Shown here: piece after piece, positions 17,686 through 28,322 of the stretch | How positions within the stretch are numbered: the first letter of the stretch is position 1 | Layout: the number at the start of each line of letters is the position of its first letter | Assembly: GCA_012103395.1 (NCBI GenBank) | Contig: WLWV01000007.1 | Coordinates: forward strand, 1-35,513 | Direction of reading: 5' to 3' | DNA length: 35,513 nucleotides | Origin: Gammaproteobacteria bacterium | Lineage (GTDB): Bacteria; Pseudomonadota; Gammaproteobacteria; Arenicellales; Poriferihabitantaceae | Notes under the pieces: generated by a model | The model's database searches: none | Told to the model about the DNA's origin: nothing | The model's input: only the letters and a program-made list of their open reading frames with translations | Translations under genes and position numbers: made by a program

Positions 17686-19116
17686 TCACACCGACTCGGT
17701 GCGAGCGCTGGCAGTATTATCAACCCTAGTGAATCGCCAAGCGAATAGAACGCCAATCAGGGCGAGGGGAACGAAGCTTGCAAACAACCAAAAAGTGAGA
17801 TCCTTAAGCGCGGTCTCTTCCATGGCTTCGTTGATGCCGAGTGCATTAGCAATGAGCCCGGCAACCGCCGCGCCCAAAGCAAAACCCAGTTGTTGCACCG
17901 AGGGAATTAAACCGCCTGTGCGGTCTCTCTCATCTACGGAAGAGGCATCGACGATACGGCGGATGATGAACCCCCACATCATACCGAATCCGCCATTACC
18001 AACAATGACAACGGCAATCACGAGCCATAGCGGGCCTGTTGGTAAAACCATGGCTAGTGCGATTAAACCGGTCATGACCAAGGCGCTGCCAATGCGGATT
18101 AAAGTGGGTTCATGGGCTTTGGATGCCCCAGAGAAAATGACCGCTGCCCCACCCCACCCTAGCGCTTCAAGCATGACGACGAAACCGGCGGAGAGGGGAG
18201 TGAGGTCATAAAGAGAAATTAGAATAAAGGGGCCATAGACGAGGAAAGACATGATCGACATGCTCAAGATAAAAGTCATCGTGATGCCATTGCCGATAGG
18301 GTGGCGAAGATTGGTGGTGTCCAACGGTAGCATCCTGCTAGTCCTCGCACCTTTGTCTCGAACTAAGAAAAAACCAAGTGCGGCTATGCCTAGGACGATC
18401 AATAGGCTGGATCGTAATAATTCAAATCGGGCGCCGGCCATGGAAATCGCTAGGATCGCGGCAGCTAAATAGGATAACCGGATAATGGGGATTTTTTGGG
18501 GCTCAATGTCCGCTTCCATGGGGTATTTTTTGAATAGGAAATGAGTGGCGATCATCAATACCACCGATTGAATAGCGAACGCCCAAAATGCGACTCTCCA
18601 TAAACCATAAGTCGCAAATGCTCCACCTATCAATGGGCCACAGAACGCAGATAATGTCCAAACCACAGAAAAACAAGCGACCAGCTTTGGCACAAAGTGG
18701 TTTGGAAAAAAACGGTCTTGAGAAATAAAAACCAATGCGACTAATCCTCCCCCTCCCAAGCCTTGAATCATACGACCCAAAAGCAGGACTGGCATGGATG
18801 GGGATAGTGCGCATACTGAACATCCGATGATGTATAAGAAAGTGGCGAACAGCATAGCTTTACGCAACCCAGCGGTTGCAACCACGAGGTTGGTTGAGGC
18901 GGCGGCAATAATCGATCCAAGTAAATAAAGCGCGAAAGCCCAGCTAATCAAGTGGAGTCCGCCAATGTCGTCCACCGCTGACGGTAAGGTGGTTGCGCCG
19001 AGCATGGAGTTGACCGCGTGGAGCCACAATGCCATGGAAAGTAAGGCAACTTTAGGGAAATATTCCCGAGTAAATATCTCTTTCCACTGGACGCTCTGGT
19101 CGGTTGAATCATTCAT
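17686..19116 (-). CDS. MFS transporter (DHA2/EmrB-like)
   Basis: 12+ TM pattern; LLGRMIQGLGGGGLVALVFISQDRF; LIGGAFATYGLWRVAFW. Confidence 0.85.
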   Translation of the reverse strand: MNDSTDQSVQWKEIFTREYFPKVALLSMALWLHAVNSMLGATTLPSAVDDIGGLHLISWAFALYLLGSIIAAASTNLVVATAGLRKAMLFATFLYIIGCSVCALSPSMPVLLLGRMIQGLGGGGLVALVFISQDRFFPNHFVPKLVACFSVVWTLSAFCGPLIGGAFATYGLWRVAFWAFAIQSVVLMIATHFLFKKYPMEADIEPQKIPIIRLSYLAAAILAISMAGARFELLRSSLLIVLGIAALGFFLVRDKGARTSRMLPLDTTNLRHPIGNGITMTFILSMSIMSFLVYGPFILISLYDLTPLSAGFVVMLEALGWGGAAVIFSGASKAHEPTLIRIGSALVMTGLIALAMVLPTGPLWLVIAVVIVGNGGFGMMWGFIIRRIVDASSVDERDRTGGLIPSVQQLGFALGAAVAGLIANALGINEAMEETALKDLTFWLFASFVPLALIGVLFAWRFTRVDNTASARTESV

Positions 19117-19138
19117 ATTGGCAAGTTCATGACTGGTG

Positions 19139-19717
19139 TTATGCCGAGGTCGTGTCGGACAATATCAGTAAATGTCGTTCGATTTCGAACACGTGGTCAT
19201 CGACCGCATCCAGATCGCGCAACGCATTAGCGAGTTCGAACAGGTAATTACTATTGGTGCCTCTTGGCCCAACACACCGGTGAATGTGTTGGGCGATGTC
19301 ACTTTCGGAAGCAGGTCCGAGATAAGCTTCATTTTTCTCGGTTGCAATGTAAACCAATGCTTCAGCTCGGTTACCATCATCAAATGCCAGTGTTGTGGTT
19401 AGTCGTAGATAACCGTTTTTTTCTCGAAAGTCCAAGTAATCGAAAGTATCGGTGCTAATCATATAAGCCATGCCGCGACATAGAGCGCCACTTTCTGGCG
19501 CTAATGTGGCCACCCTCCCTGGATTGTCGGGTGTGCCTCGGTGATCATGAGAGCCCTGCCAAAATCGTCGCTGCCAATCACTGATGATGGCGGGTTGCCG
19601 TTGAAGATAATGAAAGTCAGCTTTGAAAATGAGAGAACCGTAACCGAATAACCAGACATGATCTTTGCCGTCTAGCTGATGGTTTTGTTTGTTGATGGAG
19701 ATCGTATTGGCGGACAT
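19139..19717 (-). CDS. Gamma-glutamylcyclotransferase (ChaC-like)
   Basis: VWLFGYGSLIFKADF, QRRFWQGSHDHRGTPDNPGRVATL, LDFREKNGY. Confidence 0.9.
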   Translation of the reverse strand: MSANTISINKQNHQLDGKDHVWLFGYGSLIFKADFHYLQRQPAIISDWQRRFWQGSHDHRGTPDNPGRVATLAPESGALCRGMAYMISTDTFDYLDFREKNGYLRLTTTLAFDDGNRAEALVYIATEKNEAYLGPASESDIAQHIHRCVGPRGTNSNYLFELANALRDLDAVDDHVFEIERHLLILSDTTSA

Positions 19718-19885
19718 TTATCGCGAGTTTAAGTGGCAGGGTTGACGTGCTTTGCTGCATGAAATTTGTGTGTTTATAGGTTCTTTGAGTCAGCAGACCA
19801 AAAGCTCTGGCTATTTTATGACAAATTGCTTTTGTAGGTCTGAAAGAATTGGACCCTGATTCATGATGGACGATATACTCCACCA

Positions 19886-20827
19886 ATGACAACTCTATCT
19901 GACTCTTCGCTAATCACCGTTCGCGATCTTTGCAAGGTTTATGAAAATGGCTTTGTTGCGCTTGATAATGTCAATTTAGACATTCAGCGTGGAGAAATTC
20001 TGGCGTTGCTGGGGCCAAATGGTGCGGGAAAAACGACACTAATTAGCATTATTTGCGGTATTGTGAACCCGGGAACGGGTTCCGTGACGGTGGATGGTTA
20101 TGACATTATCAAACATTACCGAGCCACTCGGTCCTTGATTGGATTAGTGCCTCAAGAATTAGCCACTGATGCATTTGAGACGGTACATCAAACGGTTTCT
20201 TTTAGCCGAGGGTTGTTTGGGAAGCCAGCTAATCCAGATTTTGTCGATGGCATTTTGAAGTCGCTGTCACTATGGGACAAAAAGAGTAATATTATTAAAG
20301 AGCTGTCTGGGGGAATGAAACGTCGTGTGATGATTGCCAAGGCGTTGTCCCATGAACCGCGAATTCTGTTTCTGGATGAACCCAGTGCAGGGGTTGACGT
20401 GGAGTTGCGTAAGGACATGTGGCAAGTTATTCGCGAGCTGCGGGACACAGGTGTGACCATTATTCTGACCACGCACTACATTGAGGAGGCGGAAGAAATA
20501 GCCGACCGTGTCGGGGTCATCAATAATGGAAAAATCATGTTAGTGGAGAAGAAGGCGGAGTTGATGGATAAGCTTGGTAAAAAACAACTTATTCTGGATT
20601 TACATCAGACGCTATCTTCTTTACCAAAGGAGCTGGAGATTTATGGGTTGGCGCTATCTGATGATGGTAAGCAGCTGATCTATACTTATGACACAAAGGG
20701 CGAAAGAACCGGCATTACTGCGTTATTGAGTGATCTTAATGTGGCGGGAATCAAGTTTAGAGATCTGAAAACGGAGCAGAGTTCATTGGAAGATATTTTC
20801 GTTAATTTGGTGCATGAAAAATCATGA
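19886..20827 (+). CDS. ABC-2 type transporter ATP-binding protein (YadG-like)
   Basis: [63 protein letters not shown]. Confidence 0.95.
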   Translation: MTTLSDSSLITVRDLCKVYENGFVALDNVNLDIQRGEILALLGPNGAGKTTLISIICGIVNPGTGSVTVDGYDIIKHYRATRSLIGLVPQELATDAFETVHQTVSFSRGLFGKPANPDFVDGILKSLSLWDKKSNIIKELSGGMKRRVMIAKALSHEPRILFLDEPSAGVDVELRKDMWQVIRELRDTGVTIILTTHYIEEAEEIADRVGVINNGKIMLVEKKAELMDKLGKKQLILDLHQTLSSLPKELEIYGLALSDDGKQLIYTYDTKGERTGITALLSDLNVAGIKFRDLKTEQSSLEDIFVNLVHEKS

Positions 20828-21586
20828 ATATCTATGCCGTAAAAGCGATTTATCAATTCGAAATGTCCAGAAGCTGGCGCACAGTTTTTCAGAGTATTAT
20901 TTCGCCGGTGATGTCAACGGTGCTTTATTTCGTGGTGTTTGGGTCTGCCATTGGATCACGAATAAGTGAGATAGACGGGATTAGCTATGGCTCATTTATA
21001 GTGCCGGGGCTAATTATGCTGTCGTTGTTGACACAAAGCGCGACCAATGCTTCTTTCGGTATTTTCTTCCCCAGATTTACGGGCACCATTTATGAAGTAT
21101 TGTCGGCGCCGGTTTCTTATTTCGAGGTGGTATTGGGTTATGTCGGAGCGGCGGCTACCAAGTCGATTATTATCGGATTGATTATTCTGGCTACCGCCGG
21201 TTTTTTTGTCGATTTAGAAATTGCACACCCGATCTGGATGTTTGCCTTTTTATTGCTGACGGCGATCACCTTTAGTCTTTTCGGTTTTATCGTTGGTATA
21301 TGGGCGGATAATTTTGAAAAAATGCAGATTATTCCACATATTGGTCATTACTCCTTTGGTTTTTCTCGGTGGTAGTTTTTATTCAATCAGCATGTTGCCC
21401 AGTTTCTGGCAAACCGTCACGTTGTTTAACCCAGCTCTTTATTTGGTGAGCGGTTTTCGCTGGAGCTTTTACGAGACATCTGACGTTAGTATGGAAGCCA
21501 GCTTGGCGATGGTATTGGTGTTCTTGTTTTTGTGTATCGCGATTGTTTGCTGGATATTCAAGACTGGCTACCGTATTAAGAATTAA
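20824..21586 (+). pseudogene. ABC-2 type transporter permease (YadH-like), frameshifted near 21336-21341
   Basis: Frame 1 gives [38 protein letters not shown]...[14 protein letters not shown]; frame 2 continues [43 protein letters not shown]. Removing one base restores one ORF. Confidence 0.8.
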
Positions 21587-21615
21587 CCAAGGCTACTTTT
21601 TCCGGAGAAAAATAA

Positions 21616-24600
21616 ATGAGGTTAGGGGGGAAAGTGGTTTCGTTCGGGATGAGACAATATGGAGTGCTGTCACTACTGATCCCTCTTTTATCGGCATGTA
21701 CGACCGCCGACTTATCCTTAAGACAAAACCTTCCAGACAGGGATGTCGAGTTTACCTTCAAATACTTCAGTGGATTTCGGGTGGAGTCTCTGGATGCAGA
21801 ACGAAAATCTAGGTTAAATCGTTATGAGCAATGGTTAAATGCCCCTGAAACCTTTGAGCAACGCTCGCAAGGAGCGATAGACAGTCGACAAACGGTGGTT
21901 GCATCGGCAGCAGCCAATTTGCAACGGGACAAAAGTGTATTGGAAAAGTATCAGGTTTCACAGAATCTCGATACGAATCGTATTCAGCGGCAGGATGATT
22001 TCCAACAGGCGCTTTCGAAATTTGAATCCCAGCGATTAGGCCAAACTCAGCGTATCAATGAATCGACTACCCAGCTGATTGAGCAGGGCAACGATCTTAA
22101 GCTAGCTGAAATAAAGTCGGCGTTTAGTGAATTGAATGCGTTACGCGACCGTCAGGGCCGACTAGGTCTGACGATATCAGATTTGACTTCAAAGATTTCA
22201 AGACTGGAAGCGGGGCAGCACAATCTAACCAGCGATCAAGCCGCACTCGATTTGCAAGATGCCCAAACCGCGTTAGATTCCGCGGAAGCAGCGCTTGACG
22301 CCGTCAGCCAACGACGCGGGGAAACCATTGCGCAAGTCGAAGGGCTTTTTGGTAATGCGGTGTCACCGAATGGGAATTTTGTGACATCACTGCCAGCGCC
22401 GGTGATTACCGAAGTGACTTTGGGTGATGCTGATGGATCCAGTGCTGCTAATACTATTAGTTTGTCTACTAATGTTCCCCAAGCGCAAAACCCACAGGTT
22501 GACCGACAGATTAGTGAATTAGCTGCTGAGCTTGGATCTATCAGTGCTGGATTGGACAAATTACTCAATGGTGAAGTGGATGCCTTAAAAGGCTTGGAGA
22601 AAATAGGCAGCAATGATATCGATTCGACTCCTTTGGAGCGAATTCGAAACAAGGAAGCCACACTGGAATATTTGTTGGAACAAATGCGGGATAACCAAAT
22701 AACCAGTAAGGCAATGTATGGGGGGTATGTACAGCGTGCTTTGCCATTTGAAATTGGGTTTCAACCGGGTGCGGAAACAGAAAGTGGCGTTTCAGCAAGG
22801 ATCATGTTGTCAGTTTTCGAAGACGACGTTGAGCACGTTTCAAAGAAAATCGAATCCATACTGGTAGACCATATTCAACGGCGATACGAAACGAATCGCG
22901 TTTACCTAGGGCTGATTAGTGAAAACCAGTATGGTTTAGTCGACGAGGACAATCAGTTCAACTTATATGATCGTCTAATGGTTTGCGGGGAGTTGGGTCG
23001 CGAAGGTGATTGTGCGAAATATGCACTTGAATTTAGTCGGAAGGCTCAATCGGCGAATAGATCGTTAGGGGTGGATAATGAAAACACCGATTTGTATCGA
23101 GCTTATGAGTTGGCGATTCAGTACCTCGTGGATATAAACAACCAAGACAACGACGATTGTCTACAAAGTCAAAACCAAGGGCTTGGTGGTGAACGATCAC
23201 GGCGTGATCCTTACCGCATTATCGTGGACCAAGAAACCTTAATGAGTATCTGTCGCATTCGAACAGAGGGGCTCATTGGTTCGGGTATGGGTGAAGCTGG
23301 TTCGAAAAGTAGTGCTAGCCGGGGCCGCTTCACTTACAACACACCATTTTCGAAATGGGGGGATTTGGGGTTAGCATTGCACAAACTGCAGGATGTCTAT
23401 GGTCCACAATTTGAAAATGCCAACACTGCCGGTAATGCAACACTGATTTTCGAGTTTATCGAATCATTGACCGCGGCCCTGTATACCGATGCGCGGATAA
23501 ATGAGTCCAGTGTTTTTGGCAAACTTAAAGGCCAGGAGAGAAAATCTAATCAAGAGCGAGGTGTTGGATCGAACATCACACTCACTGCATTAACGACGAA
23601 TGGAAGGATGGGTTTTGATACCCGAATTAACAAACCTGTTCTGGTCGACAAACTGTCCGACTATATACGGTTTTTGATTAGCCCAAAGATTATCGATAAT
23701 TCAGCCAGAGAGCGAGTGATCGAGATCGCAGATACAGAGGCGGTATCGAGACTATTGAATGCGGCGGTGACGGCAAATGATGTGTCTGCAGCGACGGGCG
23801 TTACGGTGGGAGCGGAAATTGTGAATGCGTTGGCTCGTTCTACTGCGTTTAAATCCCGTGTGCCCTATGCCACACCTTTTACAGGTGTTGTTAATCAGGA
23901 GGCACCATCGGGATCATCATCCAGACAGGCTCCCTATTTTGGTTGGACGTTTTACCAAGTGCCTATTGGTATTGCCAAGAATGGCAAACTTTCTTACGAG
24001 TTTAAAACCATCCCCGCTCAAACAACCGTGGTGGTTCACGTTCCTCAATGGCTAAGAAGAATTAAAGCAATTTATCAGTATCGGTCTGACAAGGACTGGA
24101 TTGACCATGGCGTTGAGGCGATCGAATTGACTTCTCATGGCGCGAGTTTCGAGGAGTTCAGACAGTTTGTTGAGTATGAAATATTCGATGCTTACCCTGA
24201 CAGTGGCAGCATAAGTCCAGTTGTGGCTCTAAACGGTGCTGCTGATGGAAATGCGGCATCTGCAAGGGGGTGTAATAACCAAGAGCCATACATTCATGTG
24301 AGTCGGCATTCTGAAAGCTTCGCGCTTTGTGGTGAGCGTCTTTATGGGGTTCGAAATCTGATCGTGGGTGGAGTGATGCTTGAGGAGGAGGAATTAACCC
24401 GGGTGTCGGATAAGGTGATGCTAGTGAAAACCCGGGGACTGGTGGATAAGCCCTGCGCCGCGCCCAAGATTAGGCAAGCAGACAAGGATAATGTACAAGC
24501 GATGTGCCCTATCGAACTTGTCCATGAATACGGCGTTGTTGCAACACCAATGAACTTCGCTTGGATCGATGATAAGGTTGATTTCATTGATCATGGTTCA

Positions 24601-25278
24601 TCGCGCGGAAGTTCTGGTCGGAATAGTCCCGCGAATGGGAGAATTACCATGGAAACCATTGCGGGACTGGATGACATTTACCGAATGGTGACCCCTTATG
24701 TGTTTGATAAAGACAATCCAATTCGCAGCGTGTTTGTTGATAAGCGGTATCTGATTGATCTAACCAAAAGAAGTAGGATTATCTCGGATAAAAGAATTGA
24801 ACTGGACATTAGAAAATCTCATCTAGTTGATTTTTGTGGTCAGGACACCCAAAGAGTAGATTGTGTCATCACGGTATACAAAACTGAGACCAGAGATCCG
24901 TCAGACGTACAGATCGGCTTGATCGATATGGCAGATTATGGCTGGAAACCATACAGCCCACCGGAGCCCGGATTAATCAGGAATACGCTGACAAAAGATA
25001 ATGCAGAAAAGAGATATATCTTAAGAATTCAAAACTATCGTGAGAATCGGTTTTTCCCTCTTCGTTATGTGAAAATTGGTAATCATCGTATGCAGAACCT
25101 CGACACCTTGACTCTTCGTTCTTCAGGTGGTGATATCGAGCTGAGTATTGCAGAAAATGCTGTGATTGATCAGTGCGGTGGACAATTAGCGAGTTGCCAA
25201 TTGGACGTTACGTTGGTTGAGAAATTTATCGATAAAGCGGTTTCTATTGGGAAGGTGGTCGTTCCGTTTGATGGATGA
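21616..25278 (+). CDS. Large putative lipoprotein of unknown family (1220 aa)
   Basis: Lipobox LLSAC after a hydrophobic segment (MRQYGVLSLLIPLLSACTT; likely start near 21649), long Gln/Glu/Leu-rich probable coiled coil, repeated two-Cys modules near the C-terminus; no recognised domain. Confidence 0.8.
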   Translation: MRLGGKVVSFGMRQYGVLSLLIPLLSACTTADLSLRQNLPDRDVEFTFKYFSGFRVESLDAERKSRLNRYEQWLNAPETFEQRSQGAIDSRQTVVASAAANLQRDKSVLEKYQVSQNLDTNRIQRQDDFQQALSKFESQRLGQTQRINESTTQLIEQGNDLKLAEIKSAFSELNALRDRQGRLGLTISDLTSKISRLEAGQHNLTSDQAALDLQDAQTALDSAEAALDAVSQRRGETIAQVEGLFGNAVSPNGNFVTSLPAPVITEVTLGDADGSSAANTISLSTNVPQAQNPQVDRQISELAAELGSISAGLDKLLNGEVDALKGLEKIGSNDIDSTPLERIRNKEATLEYLLEQMRDNQITSKAMYGGYVQRALPFEIGFQPGAETESGVSARIMLSVFEDDVEHVSKKIESILVDHIQRRYETNRVYLGLISENQYGLVDEDNQFNLYDRLMVCGELGREGDCAKYALEFSRKAQSANRSLGVDNENTDLYRAYELAIQYLVDINNQDNDDCLQSQNQGLGGERSRRDPYRIIVDQETLMSICRIRTEGLIGSGMGEAGSKSSASRGRFTYNTPFSKWGDLGLALHKLQDVYGPQFENANTAGNATLIFEFIESLTAALYTDARINESSVFGKLKGQERKSNQERGVGSNITLTALTTNGRMGFDTRINKPVLVDKLSDYIRFLISPKIIDNSARERVIEIADTEAVSRLLNAAVTANDVSAATGVTVGAEIVNALARSTAFKSRVPYATPFTGVVNQEAPSGSSSRQAPYFGWTFYQVPIGIAKNGKLSYEFKTIPAQTTVVVHVPQWLRRIKAIYQYRSDKDWIDHGVEAIELTSHGASFEEFRQFVEYEIFDAYPDSGSISPVVALNGAADGNAASARGCNNQEPYIHVSRHSESFALCGERLYGVRNLIVGGVMLEEEELTRVSDKVMLVKTRGLVDKPCAAPKIRQADKDNVQAMCPIELVHEYGVVATPMNFAWIDDKVDFIDHGSSRGSSGRNSPANGRITMETIAGLDDIYRMVTPYVFDKDNPIRSVFVDKRYLIDLTKRSRIISDKRIELDIRKSHLVDFCGQDTQRVDCVITVYKTETRDPSDVQIGLIDMADYGWKPYSPPEPGLIRNTLTKDNAEKRYILRIQNYRENRFFPLRYVKIGNHRMQNLDTLTLRSSGGDIELSIAENAVIDQCGGQLASCQLDVTLVEKFIDKAVSIGKVVVPFDG

Positions 25279-25428
25279 GTGTTTGAGCTGTAATTTTGAC
25301 GTACTCTTCAATGTTCGATTTAAGGCTAATGCCAAATTTGCGAAATGAAGGAATGGGTGAGCTCTGAAAAGAAGCTCGCTCCCGGTTTTGCCCATTGACA
25401 GTCACCCCTAAATAAACGAAATATAAGC

Positions 25429-26080
25429 ATGCTGAATGTCGATTTCTCGAAACAGGTTACCATTGATACCAATCAACTGAGCTGGATTTCCAGCCCTGCG
25501 GTTGGTGTTAGCCGAAAACCGTTGGCTCGAGCGGAAGCGGAAAAAGGGCATGCTACCAGCATTGTTCGTTATGAAGCAGGTGCTTTTTTCAAAACACATT
25601 TTCATCCCCTTGGAGAAGAGATTCTCGTTCTGGAGGGAACGTTTTCTGATGAAAATGGAGATTATGGAGTCGGTACTTATCTAAGAAACCCGCCAGGAAG
25701 TTCCCATGCACCATTTAGCCGTGAAGGATGCGTGCTGTTTGTAAAACTGCACCAATTTTCTGAAACAGATACCACTCATGCGAATAGACACGGGAAATAG
25801 CCCTTGGAGGCCCGGGATTGGGGGGCTTGAAGTGATGTCCCTCCATGAATTCGAGCATGAACATGTGGCTCTGGTGAAATGGCCTGCTGGTGAAAGGTTT
25901 CAGCCACATCGCCATTTCGGTGGTGAAGAAATTCTGGTTTTGTCTGGAAGGTTTCAGGATGAGCACGGTAGCTATCCTGCTCATACTTGGATCCGCAGCC
26001 CTCACATGAGCGGGCACTATCCTTTCGTCGAAGAGGAAACCATTATCTGGGTGAAAACCGGGCATTTAGGAGTTGGTTAA
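25429..26080 (+). pseudogene. ChrR-like bicupin, split into two overlapping ORFs (25429-25800 and 25778-26080)
   Basis: Cupin 1 HFHPLGEEILVLEGTFSDENGDYGVGTYLRNPPGSSHAPF; cupin 2 HRHFGGEEILVLSGRFQDEHGSYPAHTWIRSPHMSGHYPF; second ORF in +1 frame, overlapping by 23 nt. Confidence 0.7.
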
Positions 26081-26202
26081 TTAGTGTTGTTGCTGAAATG
26101 GATAGGGTTGAGAAAATTATCCTTGCAAACAGTTGGATGAATTCTATATGGGAAATCAGGACGACTTTTAGCCCTCGTCTAACGAGTCGATTTCTCCAGT
26201 AA

Positions 26203-28287
26203 TTGTCGGAGGTTTCTATCATGTCGCATTCTTATCCTCGTGTACAAAGTGTTTGCCCCCATGATTGTCCAAGCGTTTGCTCTCTCGATGTTGAACGTAT
26301 CGATAATAAGACTATTGGCCGAATTTACGGTTCTAGAGGGAATCGATACACCGCTGGAACGTTATGCGCCAAAGTTGGGCGCTATGCAGAGCGAGTGCAT
26401 CATCCCGATCGCTTGTTGAGACCTTTAATTCGTGTTGGGGACCGTGGGGCTGGCTTAGAAGCATTTGAGGAGATAGCCTGGAGCGAAGCACTTGGTATCG
26501 TTGCCGATAAGTTTAGCCAGTTAACGGAGCAATACGGCGCTGAGACGATTTGGCCCTATTATTTCGCAGGAACCATGGGCTGGGTGAATAGAGATGGAAT
26601 TAACCGGTTAAGAAATGTCATGGGATATTCCCGGCAGCATGCGTCCATCTGTACCACGTTAATGGAAGCAGGCTGGAAGGCGGGCGTGGGGGAGATTCGC
26701 GGTGCGGACATCACGGAAATTGAACATAGTGAACTTGTGGTGCTGTGGGGAAGTAATCCGGTAAATACTCAGGTGAACTTAATGTCCCACATTACCCGTG
26801 CCCGTAAAAAGGGGGCGCGGTTGGTTGTTGTGGATACTTATCAAACGGGTAGTGCAAGAAAAGCCGACCAGCAACTCCTTGTTAGACCTGGGACGGATGG
26901 TGCATTGGCTTGTGCGGTAATGCACGTGCTATTTCGGGATGGCTACACAGATAAGGGGTATCTCGAAAAATACACAGATTGTCCACAGGAGCTCGAGACT
27001 CATCTGTCTGGTCGAAATCCCGTGTGGGCAGCGAAAATCACGGGGTTGAGCATTGAAGAGATCGAACGTTTTGCGAAATGTTATGGTGAAAGTAAGCGAT
27101 CATTTATTCGTGTTGGATATGGTTTCGCACGAAGTCGCAACGGCGCAGTGAATCTCCATGCTGTGAGTTGTTTGCCGGCCATTACGGGCGCTTGGCAATA
27201 CCCCGGAGGTGGAGCCCACTATCATAGCCGGGAGCTTTATCGATTGGATACAACGCTCATTCAAGCATCAGATCGTATCAACCCCAAGACACGCATTCTT
27301 GATATGTGTCGCATTGGGGAAGTTCTGACTGGTAATCCTGTTGATCTTGTCGGTGGACCGCCGGTTACCGGCATGTTGATACAGAATACCAATCCGGCGG
27401 TAGTAGCGCCGGACACAAATAAAGTAAAACGTGGTTTGGGCCGCAAAGATCTATTTATTTGTGTTCAGGAACAATTTATGACTGAAACTGCCGCAATGGC
27501 CGACATTGTGCTGCCTTCCACTATGTTTCTTGAGCACGATGATATCTATACAGGCAGTGGTCATACTTTTTTTCAGATCGCAAAAAAGGTCATTGATGCG
27601 CCGAGTGAGTGTCGATCCAACCACGAAGTCAACAATGCACTATTAGCATTACTCGGCGGTGAACATCCTGCGGCTGATATGACAGAGTGGGAAGTGATTG
27701 ACCAAACACTAAAAAATTCCAACTATCCTGATGCGCAGTCAATTTATGACGGGCGTGGTGTGGACATGGGAAGAAGCTTTCGTGAAATGCATTTCCTAGA
27801 TGGTTTTCCGCAAAAAGATGGGCGGTTTCACTTTCGTGCAGATTGGGCGATGTGTGGCCCCAATCACCAAAGTATGCCGACGTTCCCTGATCATTTTGAT
27901 GTGATTGATAACGCCACTAAAATCAAACCTTTTCGATTGGTAACCGCACCCGCTCGTCATTATCTCAACTCGAGCTTTACTGAAACCCCCACCTCCATCG
28001 CGAAAGAACGTAAACCCACGCTACTCATTCATCCTCAGGACGGAGATGAACTTGGTGTTCTTGATGGCGAGCTGGTACGTATGGGCAATGAGCGGGGTGA
28101 AATAGAACTTGCGTTGGAATACTTCTCTGAAATTCAAAGAGGCGTGGTGGTCTCGGAAAGCATTTGGCCCGGCCACGCTTTTAAGGGAGGGGTGGGGGTG
28201 AATGCGCTGACCAGTTCAGAGCCCGGTATGCCGAACGGGGGAGCTGTGTTTCATGATACGGCTGTTTGGCTTAAAGCGCTGGATTAA
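26203..28287 (+). CDS. Molybdopterin-dependent oxidoreductase, catalytic subunit with N-terminal 4Fe-4S motif
   Basis: CPHDCPSVCSLDVE...GTLCAK; VVLWGSNPVNTQVNLM; VRPGTDGALACAVMHVLF; LPSTMFLEHDDIYTGSGHTFFQIA; C-terminal molydop-binding segment. Likely true start MSHSYPRV at 26221. Confidence 0.9.
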   Translation: MSEVSIMSHSYPRVQSVCPHDCPSVCSLDVERIDNKTIGRIYGSRGNRYTAGTLCAKVGRYAERVHHPDRLLRPLIRVGDRGAGLEAFEEIAWSEALGIVADKFSQLTEQYGAETIWPYYFAGTMGWVNRDGINRLRNVMGYSRQHASICTTLMEAGWKAGVGEIRGADITEIEHSELVVLWGSNPVNTQVNLMSHITRARKKGARLVVVDTYQTGSARKADQQLLVRPGTDGALACAVMHVLFRDGYTDKGYLEKYTDCPQELETHLSGRNPVWAAKITGLSIEEIERFAKCYGESKRSFIRVGYGFARSRNGAVNLHAVSCLPAITGAWQYPGGGAHYHSRELYRLDTTLIQASDRINPKTRILDMCRIGEVLTGNPVDLVGGPPVTGMLIQNTNPAVVAPDTNKVKRGLGRKDLFICVQEQFMTETAAMADIVLPSTMFLEHDDIYTGSGHTFFQIAKKVIDAPSECRSNHEVNNALLALLGGEHPAADMTEWEVIDQTLKNSNYPDAQSIYDGRGVDMGRSFREMHFLDGFPQKDGRFHFRADWAMCGPNHQSMPTFPDHFDVIDNATKIKPFRLVTAPARHYLNSSFTETPTSIAKERKPTLLIHPQDGDELGVLDGELVRMGNERGEIELALEYFSEIQRGVVVSESIWPGHAFKGGVGVNALTSSEPGMPNGGAVFHDTAVWLKALD

Positions 28288-28322
28288 CGGAATCAGTTAA
28301 GAGGCAAGATTCGTTACGTCAC

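Noticed and set aside
22236-22661. Minus-strand ORF 22236-22661 and other antisense ORFs in the lipoprotein gene
   Set aside because: Ser/Ala-rich shadow of the coding strand without family features.
24841-24855. caggacacccaaaga match to the GGACACCCAAAG element arm inside the lipoprotein gene
   Set aside because: Short match in coding sequence with no partner arm or shared core; chance similarity.
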